DNA of 64,000 nucleotides from Advenella sp. S44. GTDB lineage: Bacteria; Pseudomonadota; Gammaproteobacteria; Burkholderiales; Burkholderiaceae_B. The notes beneath the pieces are model-generated. The model worked only from the letters and a program-made list of their open reading frames with translations. It was not told where the DNA came from and searched no databases. Positions 25,382 through 33,959 of this stretch are shown one piece after another; the first letter of the stretch is position 1; the number at the start of each line of letters is the position of its first letter. The translations under genes and the position numbers were made by a program. The stretch lies in contig NZ_NEXS01000010.1 in assembly GCF_002810445.1 (NCBI RefSeq), forward strand, positions 124,001-188,000. The letters run 5' to 3'.

Positions 25382-26335
25382 ATGAGTATGGGCAAAAGAT
25401 ACTTGGGAGCATCTGATCTGGAAGTATCAACTATCGGATTGGGATGTAATAGCTTCGGCACAAAATTAGATCAAGCCTCAGTTTGCGATGTCGTCCATTT
25501 CGCACTAGATTCAGGTATTAATTTCTTTGATACAGCCAATATTTACGGTTCAGACGGACAGTCAGAAATATTGCTTGGTAAAACAGTGAGTAGGCGTCGA
25601 AGTGAAGCCATACTAGCCACCAAAGTTGGCATGCCTATGTACCCTGATAAACCTTATCCAAACAACTCCCGTAAAGAAATCATACGCGAAGTAGAGGGCA
25701 GCTTACGGCGGCTAGGAACCAGCTGGATCGATTTGTACCAGCTCCACTATCCCGATACAAAAACGCCAATTGAGGAAACCTTGCGTGCCATGGAAGATTT
25801 GGTCCAACAAGGTAAAGTTCGTTATATAGGTTGCAGCAACTTTAGCAGTACTCAGCTGATAGAAGCCATGCAGACAGCCAGGAGCCAAAAATCATCTCCT
25901 TTTGTAGCATGTCAAACGGAATACAATTTTTTTTCAAGAGAATGTGAAGAAACTCTCATTCCAACTGCCCAACAACTGGGAGTGGGCATTATTCCCTATT
26001 TTCCACTTGCTACGGGAATGCTGTCGGGAACCATCGTTCCTGGCCGTCCATTGCCGTCGCAAAGCAGATTAGCTAAAGATCCAGTCATTCGCAACCGATT
26101 TTGGACCCAAAGCAATCAGAAATTGCTAGCCGCACTATTTAGCATGGCTCAGAAGACGGCCCGTGGCGTGCCTGACTTAGCTTTAGCGTGGCTATTATCT
26201 CGCTCAGGTGTTTCAACTGTTATTGTCGGAGCATCCCGTGTATCGCAAGTTCGACAGAATATAGCGGCTGCATCGCATGCACTCAGTAAAAAGGAAATTT
26301 CGTTACTGACAAGTTTATTACTTGCCACGCGCTGA
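25382..26335 (+). CDS. aldo/keto reductase
   Basis: A 317-residue NAD(P)H-dependent aldo/keto reductase. The catalytic tetrad is visible: Asp50 and Tyr55 in FFDTANIY, Lys81 in ATKVG and His122 in YQLHYPD. The C-terminal STVIVGASRVSQVRQNI is the cofactor-binding end. Length is normal. Third gene of the LacI-controlled operon. It could act as a sugar dehydrogenase or as a reductase of a carbonyl intermediate. ATG 25382 has a second in-frame ATG two codons on. Confidence 0.85.
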   Translation: MSMGKRYLGASDLEVSTIGLGCNSFGTKLDQASVCDVVHFALDSGINFFDTANIYGSDGQSEILLGKTVSRRRSEAILATKVGMPMYPDKPYPNNSRKEIIREVEGSLRRLGTSWIDLYQLHYPDTKTPIEETLRAMEDLVQQGKVRYIGCSNFSSTQLIEAMQTARSQKSSPFVACQTEYNFFSRECEETLIPTAQQLGVGIIPYFPLATGMLSGTIVPGRPLPSQSRLAKDPVIRNRFWTQSNQKLLAALFSMAQKTARGVPDLALAWLLSRSGVSTVIVGASRVSQVRQNIAAASHALSKKEISLLTSLLLATR

Positions 26336-26448
26336 CACTACAGAGACCGGAATAGGCCATAACTGTTGCTCTTTGGCCCCAGCTAGATCGAACCAAGACT
26401 TTTCTCCAAGGGGAAAACACCATAGTCATCGACCTGAACAGCGTTCTT

Positions 26449-26464
26449 TTAGGGTAAGCCCTAA
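26449..26464. repeat. short inverted repeat
   Basis: TTAGGG-TAAG-CCCTAA just before the 28-bp palindrome. Too weak to call a terminator; it may be part of the promoter/operator complex for the downstream operon. Confidence 0.3.
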
Positions 26465-26472
26465 TTTGTCCA

Positions 26473-26500
26473 AATCGAATGTTAACGTTAACATTCGATT
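26473..26500. promoter_or_regulatory. perfect 28-bp palindrome, probable LacI operator
   Basis: The arms mirror exactly around a central CG (core GTTAACGTTAAC flanked by TCGAAT and ATTCGA). It lies 44 bases before the probable start of the PLP-enzyme gene at 26545. The operon ends with its own LacI-family gene (32091-33176), the likely repressor. I saw no second copy in the window. Confidence 0.7.
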
Positions 26501-26544
26501 CAAACAATTATCCGAAGCCTGCGCGTTTGAGGGCTCCGGAGTTT

Positions 26545-27822
26545 ATGTCAACGGAAATATTGCAAATGTCTGAAGTATTAACGGATCTCGTGCGCGGCAT
26601 ACCGACAGGCCTGGAAACCAGCCCGGCTGCAATTGCCACTCATGGCCTTGCGCCCCAATCGGGCAACATGCCTTTGCCTGTCCTGACGATGGACGAACCA
26701 GGTTTCGAAACCAATATCGAGCTGATGATGCGATATTGCCGTGAGCAACACGTGCAAATTGCGCCTCATGCAAAGACACCCATGTCGCCAGCGCTAGCCC
26801 AAAAGCTCATCGATGCCGGAGCCTGGGGGGCGTCTGTCGCCAATATTCAACAGGCTGCGGTCATGTTGCAGCATGGTATTCGAAAACTCATTTTCGCCAA
26901 TGAGGTGGGCGGCACCAAGTCCGGGCAAAGACTGGGAACGTTGCTAGCCAAATATCCAGAGGCAGAGTGCCTGGTATTTGCCGACTCCCGGGCTTGCCTG
27001 GCCTCGCTCATTGAGGCGGGCAAGGTCTGTGACCGCCCAATAGCGGTCCTACTGGAATTGGGCGCTGGCCGCGCAGGCCTGCGCGATCAGGCCCAGCTGG
27101 ACGATTTGTTAGCCTTCGCACAGCAGTCCGAACCGTTCATCCACGTCAAGGGCATTGCGGTATACGAGGGTTCTGCCGAAGCCGATAGCGAAAGCGAAAA
27201 AGTGGAGAAGATCAAGAAACTGCTGTCCTTTGGACTGGCAAGTGCTAGTGCGATAAAAGACCGGTTAAATCTTGAACAAGTCTTTTTCACCGCTGGTGGC
27301 TCTTCTTATTTCGATCTGGTTTGCGATGCCGTCCACCAACATGGCGATAGCCGCCTGACTACCATACTGCGCAGCGGTGCCATTTTCTTTTTCGACCATG
27401 GCGTCTATGAAAAAGCGCTGATAGGCGCCTGCAAGCGCAACGAAACACTGGCCAGCATGGCCGCGCAGCAACAAACGGGCTTTCAGCCTGTTCTGCGGGT
27501 ATGGGCAGAAGTATTAGCGAATCCAGAGCCAGGTTTGTACATCTGCTCCATGGGGAAACGGGACGTCTCGCACGACCTGGACCTTCCCAGGGTTTGCGGC
27601 CTGTATCGCGAAGGCCGAACCGTTTCAACTCGCGCGGACCGCTTTCAGGTAACGCAGTTGAACGACCAACATGCCTTTATACAGTCAGACGAACCCATGC
27701 AGATAGGCGATATTCTTGAATTCGGTATTTCGCACCCTTGCACCTGTCTGGATAAATGGAGTTTCATCTACGGCATCAAGAACGGTAGCGTTGTCAATGC
27801 CTATCAAACCTACTTCGGCTAG
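26545..27822 (+). CDS. fold-III PLP amino acid deaminase/dehydratase (D-serine dehydratase / D-threonine aldolase-like)
   Basis: A 425-residue fold-type III PLP enzyme of the DSD1-like family. The PLP lysine lies in QIAPHAKTPMSPALAQKL. The C-terminal GISHPCTCLDKW has the His-x-Cys pair that binds zinc in D-serine dehydratase and D-threo-3-hydroxyaspartate dehydratase, which favours dehydratase over aldolase. A RidA gene in the same operon supports production of an enamine. The frame is open from 26479, inside the operator; ATG 26545 after CCGGAG is preferred, and ATG 26566 is an alternative. First gene of an amino acid uptake and breakdown operon. Confidence 0.8.
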   Translation: MSTEILQMSEVLTDLVRGIPTGLETSPAAIATHGLAPQSGNMPLPVLTMDEPGFETNIELMMRYCREQHVQIAPHAKTPMSPALAQKLIDAGAWGASVANIQQAAVMLQHGIRKLIFANEVGGTKSGQRLGTLLAKYPEAECLVFADSRACLASLIEAGKVCDRPIAVLLELGAGRAGLRDQAQLDDLLAFAQQSEPFIHVKGIAVYEGSAEADSESEKVEKIKKLLSFGLASASAIKDRLNLEQVFFTAGGSSYFDLVCDAVHQHGDSRLTTILRSGAIFFFDHGVYEKALIGACKRNETLASMAAQQQTGFQPVLRVWAEVLANPEPGLYICSMGKRDVSHDLDLPRVCGLYREGRTVSTRADRFQVTQLNDQHAFIQSDEPMQIGDILEFGISHPCTCLDKWSFIYGIKNGSVVNAYQTYFG

Positions 27823-27834
27823 AAGGAAAATGTC

Positions 27835-28500
27835 ATGAACCTTCGCTTTGGCCAATTGGAACGGTATCAAAGTCAATTTATCGATGGTCTTATTGGTACG
27901 CTTGAGCTGACCGCACTGTGCGTGACAGCCGGCATGTTGATTGGATTGTTGCTGTCGTTTCTGTACAGAAGCAAACATCCCTTGGTGCAAAAACTGATCT
28001 ATGCGTATGTCGAGTTTTTCAGGAACACGCCTTCCCTGATTCAGCTTTTCGTCGTTTTCTTCCTCTTACCGGACCTGGGCATATCGTTCTCGCCTTTCGT
28101 TGCCGCCACGATCGCGCTGAGTCTGTACTTCGGCGCCTATACGACTGAAATATTCCGCTCTGGTCTGGATTCCATCCCGAAAGCGCAGGTGGAGGCCGGC
28201 GAATGCCTGGGCCTGACCAAATTTCAGATCTATCGCAATATCGTGATCCTGCCCGCCTTGCGTAATGTTTATCAGTCCCTGACGGCACAAATCATCATCT
28301 TATTGCTTGGCACATCCCTAGCCTCGCAGGTCTCCGCCGATGAGCTCTTTCATGCCGCAACGTTTGTCGAAAGCCGCAGCTATTTGAGTTTCGAAGTTTA
28401 TGCCGTGCTCTGCCTGATCTATTTCTCTCTGGTTCTGGCATGCAAACTCATAATGTACCTTGTAGGCAAAATCGCTTTTCGCTGGCCAACGGGAAGATAA
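27835..28500 (+). CDS. polar amino acid ABC transporter permease 1 (HisM/GlnP-like)
   Basis: A 221-residue inner-membrane permease of the polar amino acid family. YVEFFRNTPSLIQLFVVFFL is the characteristic FRGTP-like segment, and KAQVEAGECLGLTKFQIYRN near 120 is the EAA loop for ATPase contact. It starts 12 bases after the PLP-enzyme gene. Confidence 0.9.
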   Translation: MNLRFGQLERYQSQFIDGLIGTLELTALCVTAGMLIGLLLSFLYRSKHPLVQKLIYAYVEFFRNTPSLIQLFVVFFLLPDLGISFSPFVAATIALSLYFGAYTTEIFRSGLDSIPKAQVEAGECLGLTKFQIYRNIVILPALRNVYQSLTAQIIILLLGTSLASQVSADELFHAATFVESRSYLSFEVYAVLCLIYFSLVLACKLIMYLVGKIAFRWPTGR

Positions 28501-28502
28501 AC

Positions 28503-29153
28503 ATGAGATTCGTTGAATTCACAGACATACTGACGCTGCTGGTGGCCTTGCGATGGACCATTGGCCTGACTCTGATCGCCCTGATTGCAGGCGGCCCCGT
28601 GGGTTTGCTGCTCGCCTTGATGAAATCCTCAAGGCATGTGATAGCAAATATTATCGCCGAGATTATCCTGCAGCTAATTCAGGGCATTCCTCTGCTCGCG
28701 TTGCTGATGTTTTTCTATTTCGGCGTACCTGTGTTCCTGGGTATAGACATTCCGCCTATCGCCGCAGTCAGCATTGCATATGTCATTTATACAGGCGTCT
28801 ACTTCGGTCAGATATGGGCAGGTAGCATCGCTGCCATCAAGCAGGAGCAATGGGAGGCGGGTGCCTGCCTTGGCTTGAGCAAATGGCACCAGTTTGCCTA
28901 CATTATCGCCCCACAAGCCTTCAAACTGTCCATTCCGTCGTCAGTCAGCTTCTTGGTTCAGTTGATCAAAGGCACTTCACTGGCCTCGGTGGTTGGCTTC
29001 ATTGAACTTACCCGCGCTGCCCAGCAGCTCAGCGCTGCGACTTTCCAGGCCACCTTAGTCTATGTGATCGTCGCAATTCTGTACTTTGCGCTCTGCTTTC
29101 CGCTGACGCTCTGGTCAAGAAAACTGGAAAGGAAATTAAATGGCACAAATTGA
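28503..29153 (+). CDS. polar amino acid ABC transporter permease 2
   Basis: A 216-residue permease. The EAA loop is QEQWEAGACLGLSKWHQFAY, and IAEIILQLIQGIPLLALLMF replaces the usual FRGTP segment. ATG 28503 lies two bases after the previous stop, with GGAAGA upstream. It overlaps the ATPase gene by 14 bases. The two permeases probably form a heterodimer. Confidence 0.9.
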   Translation: MRFVEFTDILTLLVALRWTIGLTLIALIAGGPVGLLLALMKSSRHVIANIIAEIILQLIQGIPLLALLMFFYFGVPVFLGIDIPPIAAVSIAYVIYTGVYFGQIWAGSIAAIKQEQWEAGACLGLSKWHQFAYIIAPQAFKLSIPSSVSFLVQLIKGTSLASVVGFIELTRAAQQLSAATFQATLVYVIVAILYFALCFPLTLWSRKLERKLNGTN

Positions 29154-29883
29154 AATCAATAACGTTCATAAGAAATTTCACGACAACGAGGTGCTCAAGG
29201 GGGTATCACTTGACATCGAAAAGGGTGAAATCGTCGCCATCCTGGGCAAATCGGGTTCGGGAAAATCTACGCTTCTGCGCTGTATCAATGCCCTGGAAAG
29301 CATAGAGGCCGGGTCCATCAAGGTGGACGGCACTCTCGTGCACCAGAATATGCCCCAACTGCGTGAATTCCGGCAACGCATGGGTATCGTATTCCAGCAG
29401 TACAACCTGTTTCCGCATCTTACTGTGGAGCGCAATATTACCCTGGCGCCGATTCTGACCAAGAAGATCAAAAAAGCTGACGCCGGTGCGCTGGCGCAGG
29501 ATGTACTGAAACAGGTCGGACTGCAGGAAAAAGTCCACGCTTACCCGATCAATCTGTCCGGCGGACAACAACAGCGTGTTGCCATTGCCCGGTGTCTGGC
29601 CATGGGCCCGGAGATCATGCTGTTCGACGAAGTGACGTCGGCGCTGGACCCGGAGCTGGTCGGCGAAGTTCTCAAAGTCATGTCCAACATGGCCAAACAA
29701 GGCATGACGATGGTACTAGTGACGCACGAAATGAAATTTGCCAGGAATGTAGCGACCAAAATCGTATTTATGCACGACGGTTGCATTTGGGAAACGGGAA
29801 CGCCCGAAGACATCTTCGAAAGACCGCAAACAGCCGAATTAAAAAATTTTCTAGGTGTCAATCAGGAGAACGACCATGATTAA
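29140..29883 (+). CDS. polar amino acid ABC transporter ATPase (GlnQ/HisP-like)
   Basis: A 247-residue ATPase with Walker A GKSGSGKST (about residues 36-44), Q-loop FQQYNLFPHLTV, signature LSGGQQQRVAIARC, Walker B MLFDEVTSALDPE and H-loop VTHEMKFARNV. Length and motifs are standard. It overlaps both neighbours (14 bases with permease 2, 8 with the binding protein), so the whole transporter is translated as a coupled unit. Confidence 0.92.
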   Translation: MAQIEINNVHKKFHDNEVLKGVSLDIEKGEIVAILGKSGSGKSTLLRCINALESIEAGSIKVDGTLVHQNMPQLREFRQRMGIVFQQYNLFPHLTVERNITLAPILTKKIKKADAGALAQDVLKQVGLQEKVHAYPINLSGGQQQRVAIARCLAMGPEIMLFDEVTSALDPELVGEVLKVMSNMAKQGMTMVLVTHEMKFARNVATKIVFMHDGCIWETGTPEDIFERPQTAELKNFLGVNQENDHD

Positions 29884-30661
29884 ATTACTCAAAGTAGTCG
29901 CTGCCGTCAGTCTGGCTTTTGCCGCCAGCAATGCCGCCTTGGCAGATGACAAGTTACAGGATATTCTGTCCGACAATGAAATTAAAATTGGCGTCCTGTC
30001 TGACGCAGCGCCATGGGGGTTTAAGGGATCGGATGGCAAATTGCAAGGCCTGGATATCGATTTGGCGACCTTGCTTGCGAAGGAGCTCGGCGTCAAGCTG
30101 AATCTGGTCCAGGTAACCGGCCCCAGTCGTATTCCTGCCCTGCTTTCCAATAAAGTCGATATTCTGATTGCCGCGGCTGGTGCCACACCGGAACGTGCAG
30201 TGCAGGTCATGTTCTCGCAACCCTATGCCGCCGTGGATCTGGGCGTGTATGGCGGGGACGCTTTTGCCAAGACCGAAAACCTGGCCGACCTGAGCGGCAA
30301 AAGCATTGCGGTCTCCAAGGGCACCACGCTGGACATCTGGCTCAGCAATAATGCCAAGGACGCAAAAATCATGCGTTTTGAAGATACGCCATCGGCGATC
30401 AAGGCTTACCTGAGTGGTCAGGCCCAGTCGTTCGCGGAAAATAGCGCGATCTCCAAGAAAGTCAGTGATGACAACCCCGGTAAGAAAACGGAACTCAAGT
30501 ACCTGATCCGTCAATCACCGGCGCACATTATGGTGGCGCAGAGCGAACAAAACCTGCTGAACTGGATCAACACTTTCCTGTTCGCCAACCGAATGAGCGG
30601 CAATCTTGCTGAACTGCAGAAAAAATGGTTCGGACAGGCCCAGAACCTGCCAACACTCTGA
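29876..30661 (+). CDS. periplasmic amino acid-binding protein (SBP family 3)
   Basis: A 261-residue exported binding protein. The ATG at 29876 follows AGGAGA and yields a signal peptide ending near SNAALA-DD. The domain shows GVLSDAAPWGFKGSDGKLQG and GLDIDLATLLAKELGVKLN, the usual first lobe, and DILIAAAGATPERAVQV where most members have an arginine that holds the alpha-carboxylate. It delivers an amino acid or N-acyl amino acid to the permease pair; the ligand is not identifiable. Confidence 0.88.
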   Translation: MIKLLKVVAAVSLAFAASNAALADDKLQDILSDNEIKIGVLSDAAPWGFKGSDGKLQGLDIDLATLLAKELGVKLNLVQVTGPSRIPALLSNKVDILIAAAGATPERAVQVMFSQPYAAVDLGVYGGDAFAKTENLADLSGKSIAVSKGTTLDIWLSNNAKDAKIMRFEDTPSAIKAYLSGQAQSFAENSAISKKVSDDNPGKKTELKYLIRQSPAHIMVAQSEQNLLNWINTFLFANRMSGNLAELQKKWFGQAQNLPTL

Positions 30662-30681
30662 TTAATACAAGGACAAACAAG

Positions 30682-31029
30682 ATGGACATTCAACATATAG
30701 ACGCGGGCAGCCGCATGAGCCAGATGGTTGTGGCAAACGGCATGGCATTCATTTCGGGCCAGGTTGCCGACGATCGCAACGGCACGCTGCAGGAGCAGAC
30801 TCGTTCGATACTGGCCAATATCGACCGCTACCTCGCACAGGCCGGCACCAGCAAAAGCAAATTACTCAAGGTCGACGTCTACCTCGCGGCCATTATCGAT
30901 TTCGATTCCTTCAACGAAGTCTACGACCAATGGATCGATCCGGCCAATCCGCCAGCGCGCGTTTGCTCGGAAGCGCGCCTGGCGGACGCCCGAATCAAGG
31001 TCGAGATCGCGGCGATCGCGCTGATATAA
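30682..31029 (+). CDS. RidA-family enamine/imine deaminase
   Basis: A 115-residue RidA (YjgF/YER057c/UK114) protein, which hydrolyses reactive enamines such as 2-aminoacrylate to keto acids and ammonia. ATG 30682 follows AAGGACA and gives the normal family length. FISGQVADDRNGTLQEQTR, KVDVYLAAIIDFDSFNEVY and ARVCSEARLADARIKVEIAA are family segments, with the key arginine in PARVCSEARL. Its place in the operon of a probable PLP dehydratase fits removal of that enzyme's enamine product. Confidence 0.87.
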   Translation: MDIQHIDAGSRMSQMVVANGMAFISGQVADDRNGTLQEQTRSILANIDRYLAQAGTSKSKLLKVDVYLAAIIDFDSFNEVYDQWIDPANPPARVCSEARLADARIKVEIAAIALI

Positions 31030-31059
31030 TCCGGAAAATAAAAAAAGCAGGCCTCATAA

Positions 31060-32067
31060 ATGCATACTGGCGTTTTATTCGATGTCCCACTGAACGAAGA
31101 TGGAAAACACAAGGGATTCATCAGCATTCCTTTTTCCATCGATCGTTCCCCTTACTACCAGATAAAAATCCCGGTGTGCCGGATCAAGAACGGCAAGGGC
31201 AGCCGCCTGCTGTTGATGGCAGGAAATCACGGCGACGAATACGAAGGAGAACTGTGCCTTAATAAGCTCGTCCGTCTTCTGCAAGCTTCAGACATCCAGG
31301 GTGAAGTCACGATCATCCCCTTTCTGAACATGCCCGCCGTCATGGCCGCCAAGCGTTGCTCTCCGCTGGACAACGAGAATCTGAACCGCTGTTTTCCGGG
31401 CGATGCGTCTGGCTCACCAAGCAAACGCCTGGCCCATTTCCTGGAACATGCGCTATTTCCCCAGCATGACGTCATTTTCGATATTCATTCGGGCGGCACA
31501 ACAATGGGACACCTGCCAACGGTACTCGCCGAAGAACAGCAATGCGTGGAAAAAACCGAGAAAATCAACACATTGCTTCGCGCCATGGGCCTGGAGTACG
31601 GGTTCATTGCCAAAAACGGCATTGACGCACCCACTTCGATGGGCGCCGCGGCGCGCGCAGGCGCGCTAGGCCTGAGCGGCGAATTCGGCGGCGGGGGTGC
31701 TGTGACCCCGACGACGCTGCGCACGCTGGAGGCTGCCATCGACAACCTATTGCTGGCATTGCAACTGACCGACCGGAAATTATTTACTGAGTCCAATCAT
31801 TGTTACCATGGTCCGCTAAAACTGCTCAGGTTATCATCTCACGATCAGTCCATTTTCTCTCACCACCGCGGCTGGTTCGAGCCTGCAGTCGATATTGGCG
31901 ATCAGGTCCAGGCCGGCCAGACCGCTGGCTGGCTGCATGACTTTTCGGATCTGGAAACTGAACCGAAAGCGCTGCGATTCAAGCAGGCAGGCGTAGTCAT
32001 TTCCAAGCGCCTGAATGTGGATTGCGAACTCGGCGATTGCCTCATGCAGGTTGGTGTTCCTGATTAA
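31060..32067 (+). CDS. succinylglutamate desuccinylase/aspartoacylase-family deacylase (DoeB-like)
   Basis: A 335-residue zinc hydrolase of the AstE/AspA family, close in layout to deacylases such as DoeB that remove an acyl group from an amino acid. Zinc site: GNHGDEYEGELCL near residues 56-68 gives His and Glu, and FDIHSGGTTM near 145 gives the second His; a C-terminal beta domain follows. Its presence with an amino acid importer and a PLP enzyme suggests the imported compound is N-acylated. No ectoine hydrolase gene is adjacent, so ectoine is not specifically supported. Confidence 0.82.
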   Translation: MHTGVLFDVPLNEDGKHKGFISIPFSIDRSPYYQIKIPVCRIKNGKGSRLLLMAGNHGDEYEGELCLNKLVRLLQASDIQGEVTIIPFLNMPAVMAAKRCSPLDNENLNRCFPGDASGSPSKRLAHFLEHALFPQHDVIFDIHSGGTTMGHLPTVLAEEQQCVEKTEKINTLLRAMGLEYGFIAKNGIDAPTSMGAAARAGALGLSGEFGGGGAVTPTTLRTLEAAIDNLLLALQLTDRKLFTESNHCYHGPLKLLRLSSHDQSIFSHHRGWFEPAVDIGDQVQAGQTAGWLHDFSDLETEPKALRFKQAGVVISKRLNVDCELGDCLMQVGVPD

Positions 32068-32090
32068 TTGACACGCAAAGAAGATCGATT

Positions 32091-33176
32091 ATGACGTCTA
32101 GAACCAAGGCAAAAACCGGATCTCCCTCGCACGACGACGTGCTGAGGATCGACGATCATGATCGATCAGAACTGTCGTCCGAGCCTTTGCATAAAAGCAA
32201 TGTCGGTGTCGTAGACATTGCAAAGATGGCAAATGTATCGGCAATCACGGTGTCGCGCACGCTGCGTAATCCCGAAATCGTTTCAGAAAATACACGCAAC
32301 CGAATCCTGGAGATTGTTCGGCAAACCGGGTATGTGTCGCACCCACACGCCCGTGCCCTGCGCACCGGCCACTCCAGCCTCGTCGTCGCATTCATCTCGT
32401 CGATGATTAGTCCGCAATACTCAATCGCTATGCAAAAGTGTTCCGACGTGCTCGCTGAGCACGGATACCAATTGCTTATCGGTCTGACGTCCTATTCGTA
32501 TCTGAAAGAAGTGTCGGGGATTTCCATGCTGCGGGCAGTAAAGCCGGCTGCGGTTCTATTTACCGGCGTCATCGAACTGGAAAGCAATCGCCAAGCCCTG
32601 CGCGAACTTGATGTTCCCATACTGGAATCCTGGGCGTATCCGAAGGATCCAATCGATATGCTGGTTGGTTTCTCCAACTACGATTGCGGCCGGATGGCGG
32701 CGACGTATCTGCACGCGCGCGGCTGTCGCCAAGTCTACTTCATCGGCCGCAAGGGTGGCCGTGGGGCATTGCGTCTGAAGGGATTTGAAGCGGGCGCCAA
32801 GCAACTGGGGCTGACAGTCAAGGACATTTTCTTGCAGGACGATGTGCAAAGTCTCTACGACAGCAAGAATATCTATATCCGATTGAAAAAAAAGCTGTCC
32901 GACGACGAAGGCATTTTCTGCGCCAATGACATCCTTGCTTTGGGGCTGCATGCCGACATGAAAGGCGACGCAACCCTGCGGGGCAGGCGTCCGCATATGA
33001 TTGGTTTCGGTGACCTGGCTTATATGTCCAAGACCGAGCCGTCGCTGTCCGTCGTTGGAATAAATAGCCAAGCGCTGGGCAATAAAGCTGCGCTTATGAT
33101 CCTGAACCGACTCCAAGGCAAAAAACAGAAAACCACGGACTACATTCCAATAAGCATGTACGAAGCAACGGCTTGA
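32091..33176 (+). CDS. LacI-family regulator of the amino acid operon
   Basis: A 361-residue LacI-type regulator with an extra polar N-terminal stretch of about 38 residues before the helix-turn-helix (VVDIAKMANVSAITVSRTLR, then hinge SHPHARALRTG). The ligand domain has IFCANDILALGLHADMK and HMIGFGDLAYM. It closes the operon that starts at 26545 and probably binds the 28-bp palindrome at 26473. Similar regulators (GntR-like GguR/GntR of the LacI family) sense sugar acids or small organic acids. Confidence 0.85.
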   Translation: MTSRTKAKTGSPSHDDVLRIDDHDRSELSSEPLHKSNVGVVDIAKMANVSAITVSRTLRNPEIVSENTRNRILEIVRQTGYVSHPHARALRTGHSSLVVAFISSMISPQYSIAMQKCSDVLAEHGYQLLIGLTSYSYLKEVSGISMLRAVKPAAVLFTGVIELESNRQALRELDVPILESWAYPKDPIDMLVGFSNYDCGRMAATYLHARGCRQVYFIGRKGGRGALRLKGFEAGAKQLGLTVKDIFLQDDVQSLYDSKNIYIRLKKKLSDDEGIFCANDILALGLHADMKGDATLRGRRPHMIGFGDLAYMSKTEPSLSVVGINSQALGNKAALMILNRLQGKKQKTTDYIPISMYEATA

Positions 33177-33305
33177 CGCCTTGCGTAAATATTAATCTAT
33201 AAAGTCGGCTGTGAGCCCAACCATCGAGCGCCCGCGCTATTATCATCACCTGTGCCAGCCGGTAGCGACACTTTACGATATGGTACTTTATAACCGTCTT
33301 TCATG

Positions 33306-33941
33306 TTATTTTCGCAATTTTTCAAAAGCGCCAAACCAGTCGTCTAATGCTGTGACAGACTTATTCCCGCCGAGCGTACTTTTATATTGACAGTTAACAG
33401 GCATCGGCGCATAACTAAAAGAATTAAAATAGTTGTTTACAGCAGGATCAGGTTTTGGTGCAAAGTCGCAAAATACTGGACTTTGTTCGGCGTGAAAATT
33501 TTCTATTAAGTTAACAATTTCCTTTACACATAGATGGTCCGTCCCGCATCCTATGCGCAAGTAGGACACCAAAGAACTGTCTGTTAATGCTCTTTCCGTT
33601 GTGTCACGCTTAGATAAATTTTCCTGGATATCGTTCAGTAAGTGGGCAAACTGAGACGTGCTCAGTTTGCCTGCAGCGAGTTCTAATGCGCCGACGTACG
33701 GATTAGGTAACTGCCGACTTGAAGATTTCAATACGCTCAAGCAATCTTTGGGAAGTGTCAAAGAACTTTTCTTTTGTTTTAACTCTTCCCCAAGTTTATA
33801 TAGTGATTGCAGCACACCAGTATCAATTTCTCCTCCGCTGCAAACCGTTTCGACGGCCTCGGAAGCGCGCGCTTGCTGGCTCACGGAAACCGTAATCAGA
33901 GAACTAACAAAAGCGATAGTTGCGGGACTTAGTTTAAACAT
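33306..33941 (-). CDS. hypothetical secreted protein
   Basis: A 211-residue protein that I do not recognise. The N-terminus (MFKLSPATIAFVSSLITVSV, then QQARA-SE) looks like a cleavable signal peptide. The mature part has six cysteines (in VETVCSG, PKDCLS, RIGCGTDHLC, VFCDF and NCQYK), suggesting disulfide bonds in the periplasm or outside the cell. Composition is AT-rich compared with neighbours. No clear ribosome site is visible. A possible small gene lies just upstream on the same strand (33960-34178). Confidence 0.55.
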   Translation of the reverse strand: MFKLSPATIAFVSSLITVSVSQQARASEAVETVCSGGEIDTGVLQSLYKLGEELKQKKSSLTLPKDCLSVLKSSSRQLPNPYVGALELAAGKLSTSQFAHLLNDIQENLSKRDTTERALTDSSLVSYLRIGCGTDHLCVKEIVNLIENFHAEQSPVFCDFAPKPDPAVNNYFNSFSYAPMPVNCQYKSTLGGNKSVTALDDWFGAFEKLRK

Positions 33942-33959
33942 ATTTTTGTACCGTTGATC

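Noticed and set aside
26545-32067. Ectoine/hydroxyectoine degradation operon (importer, deacetylase, LacI)
   Set aside because: The deacylase resembles DoeB, but ectoine hydrolase and the downstream aminotransferase/dehydrogenase are absent.
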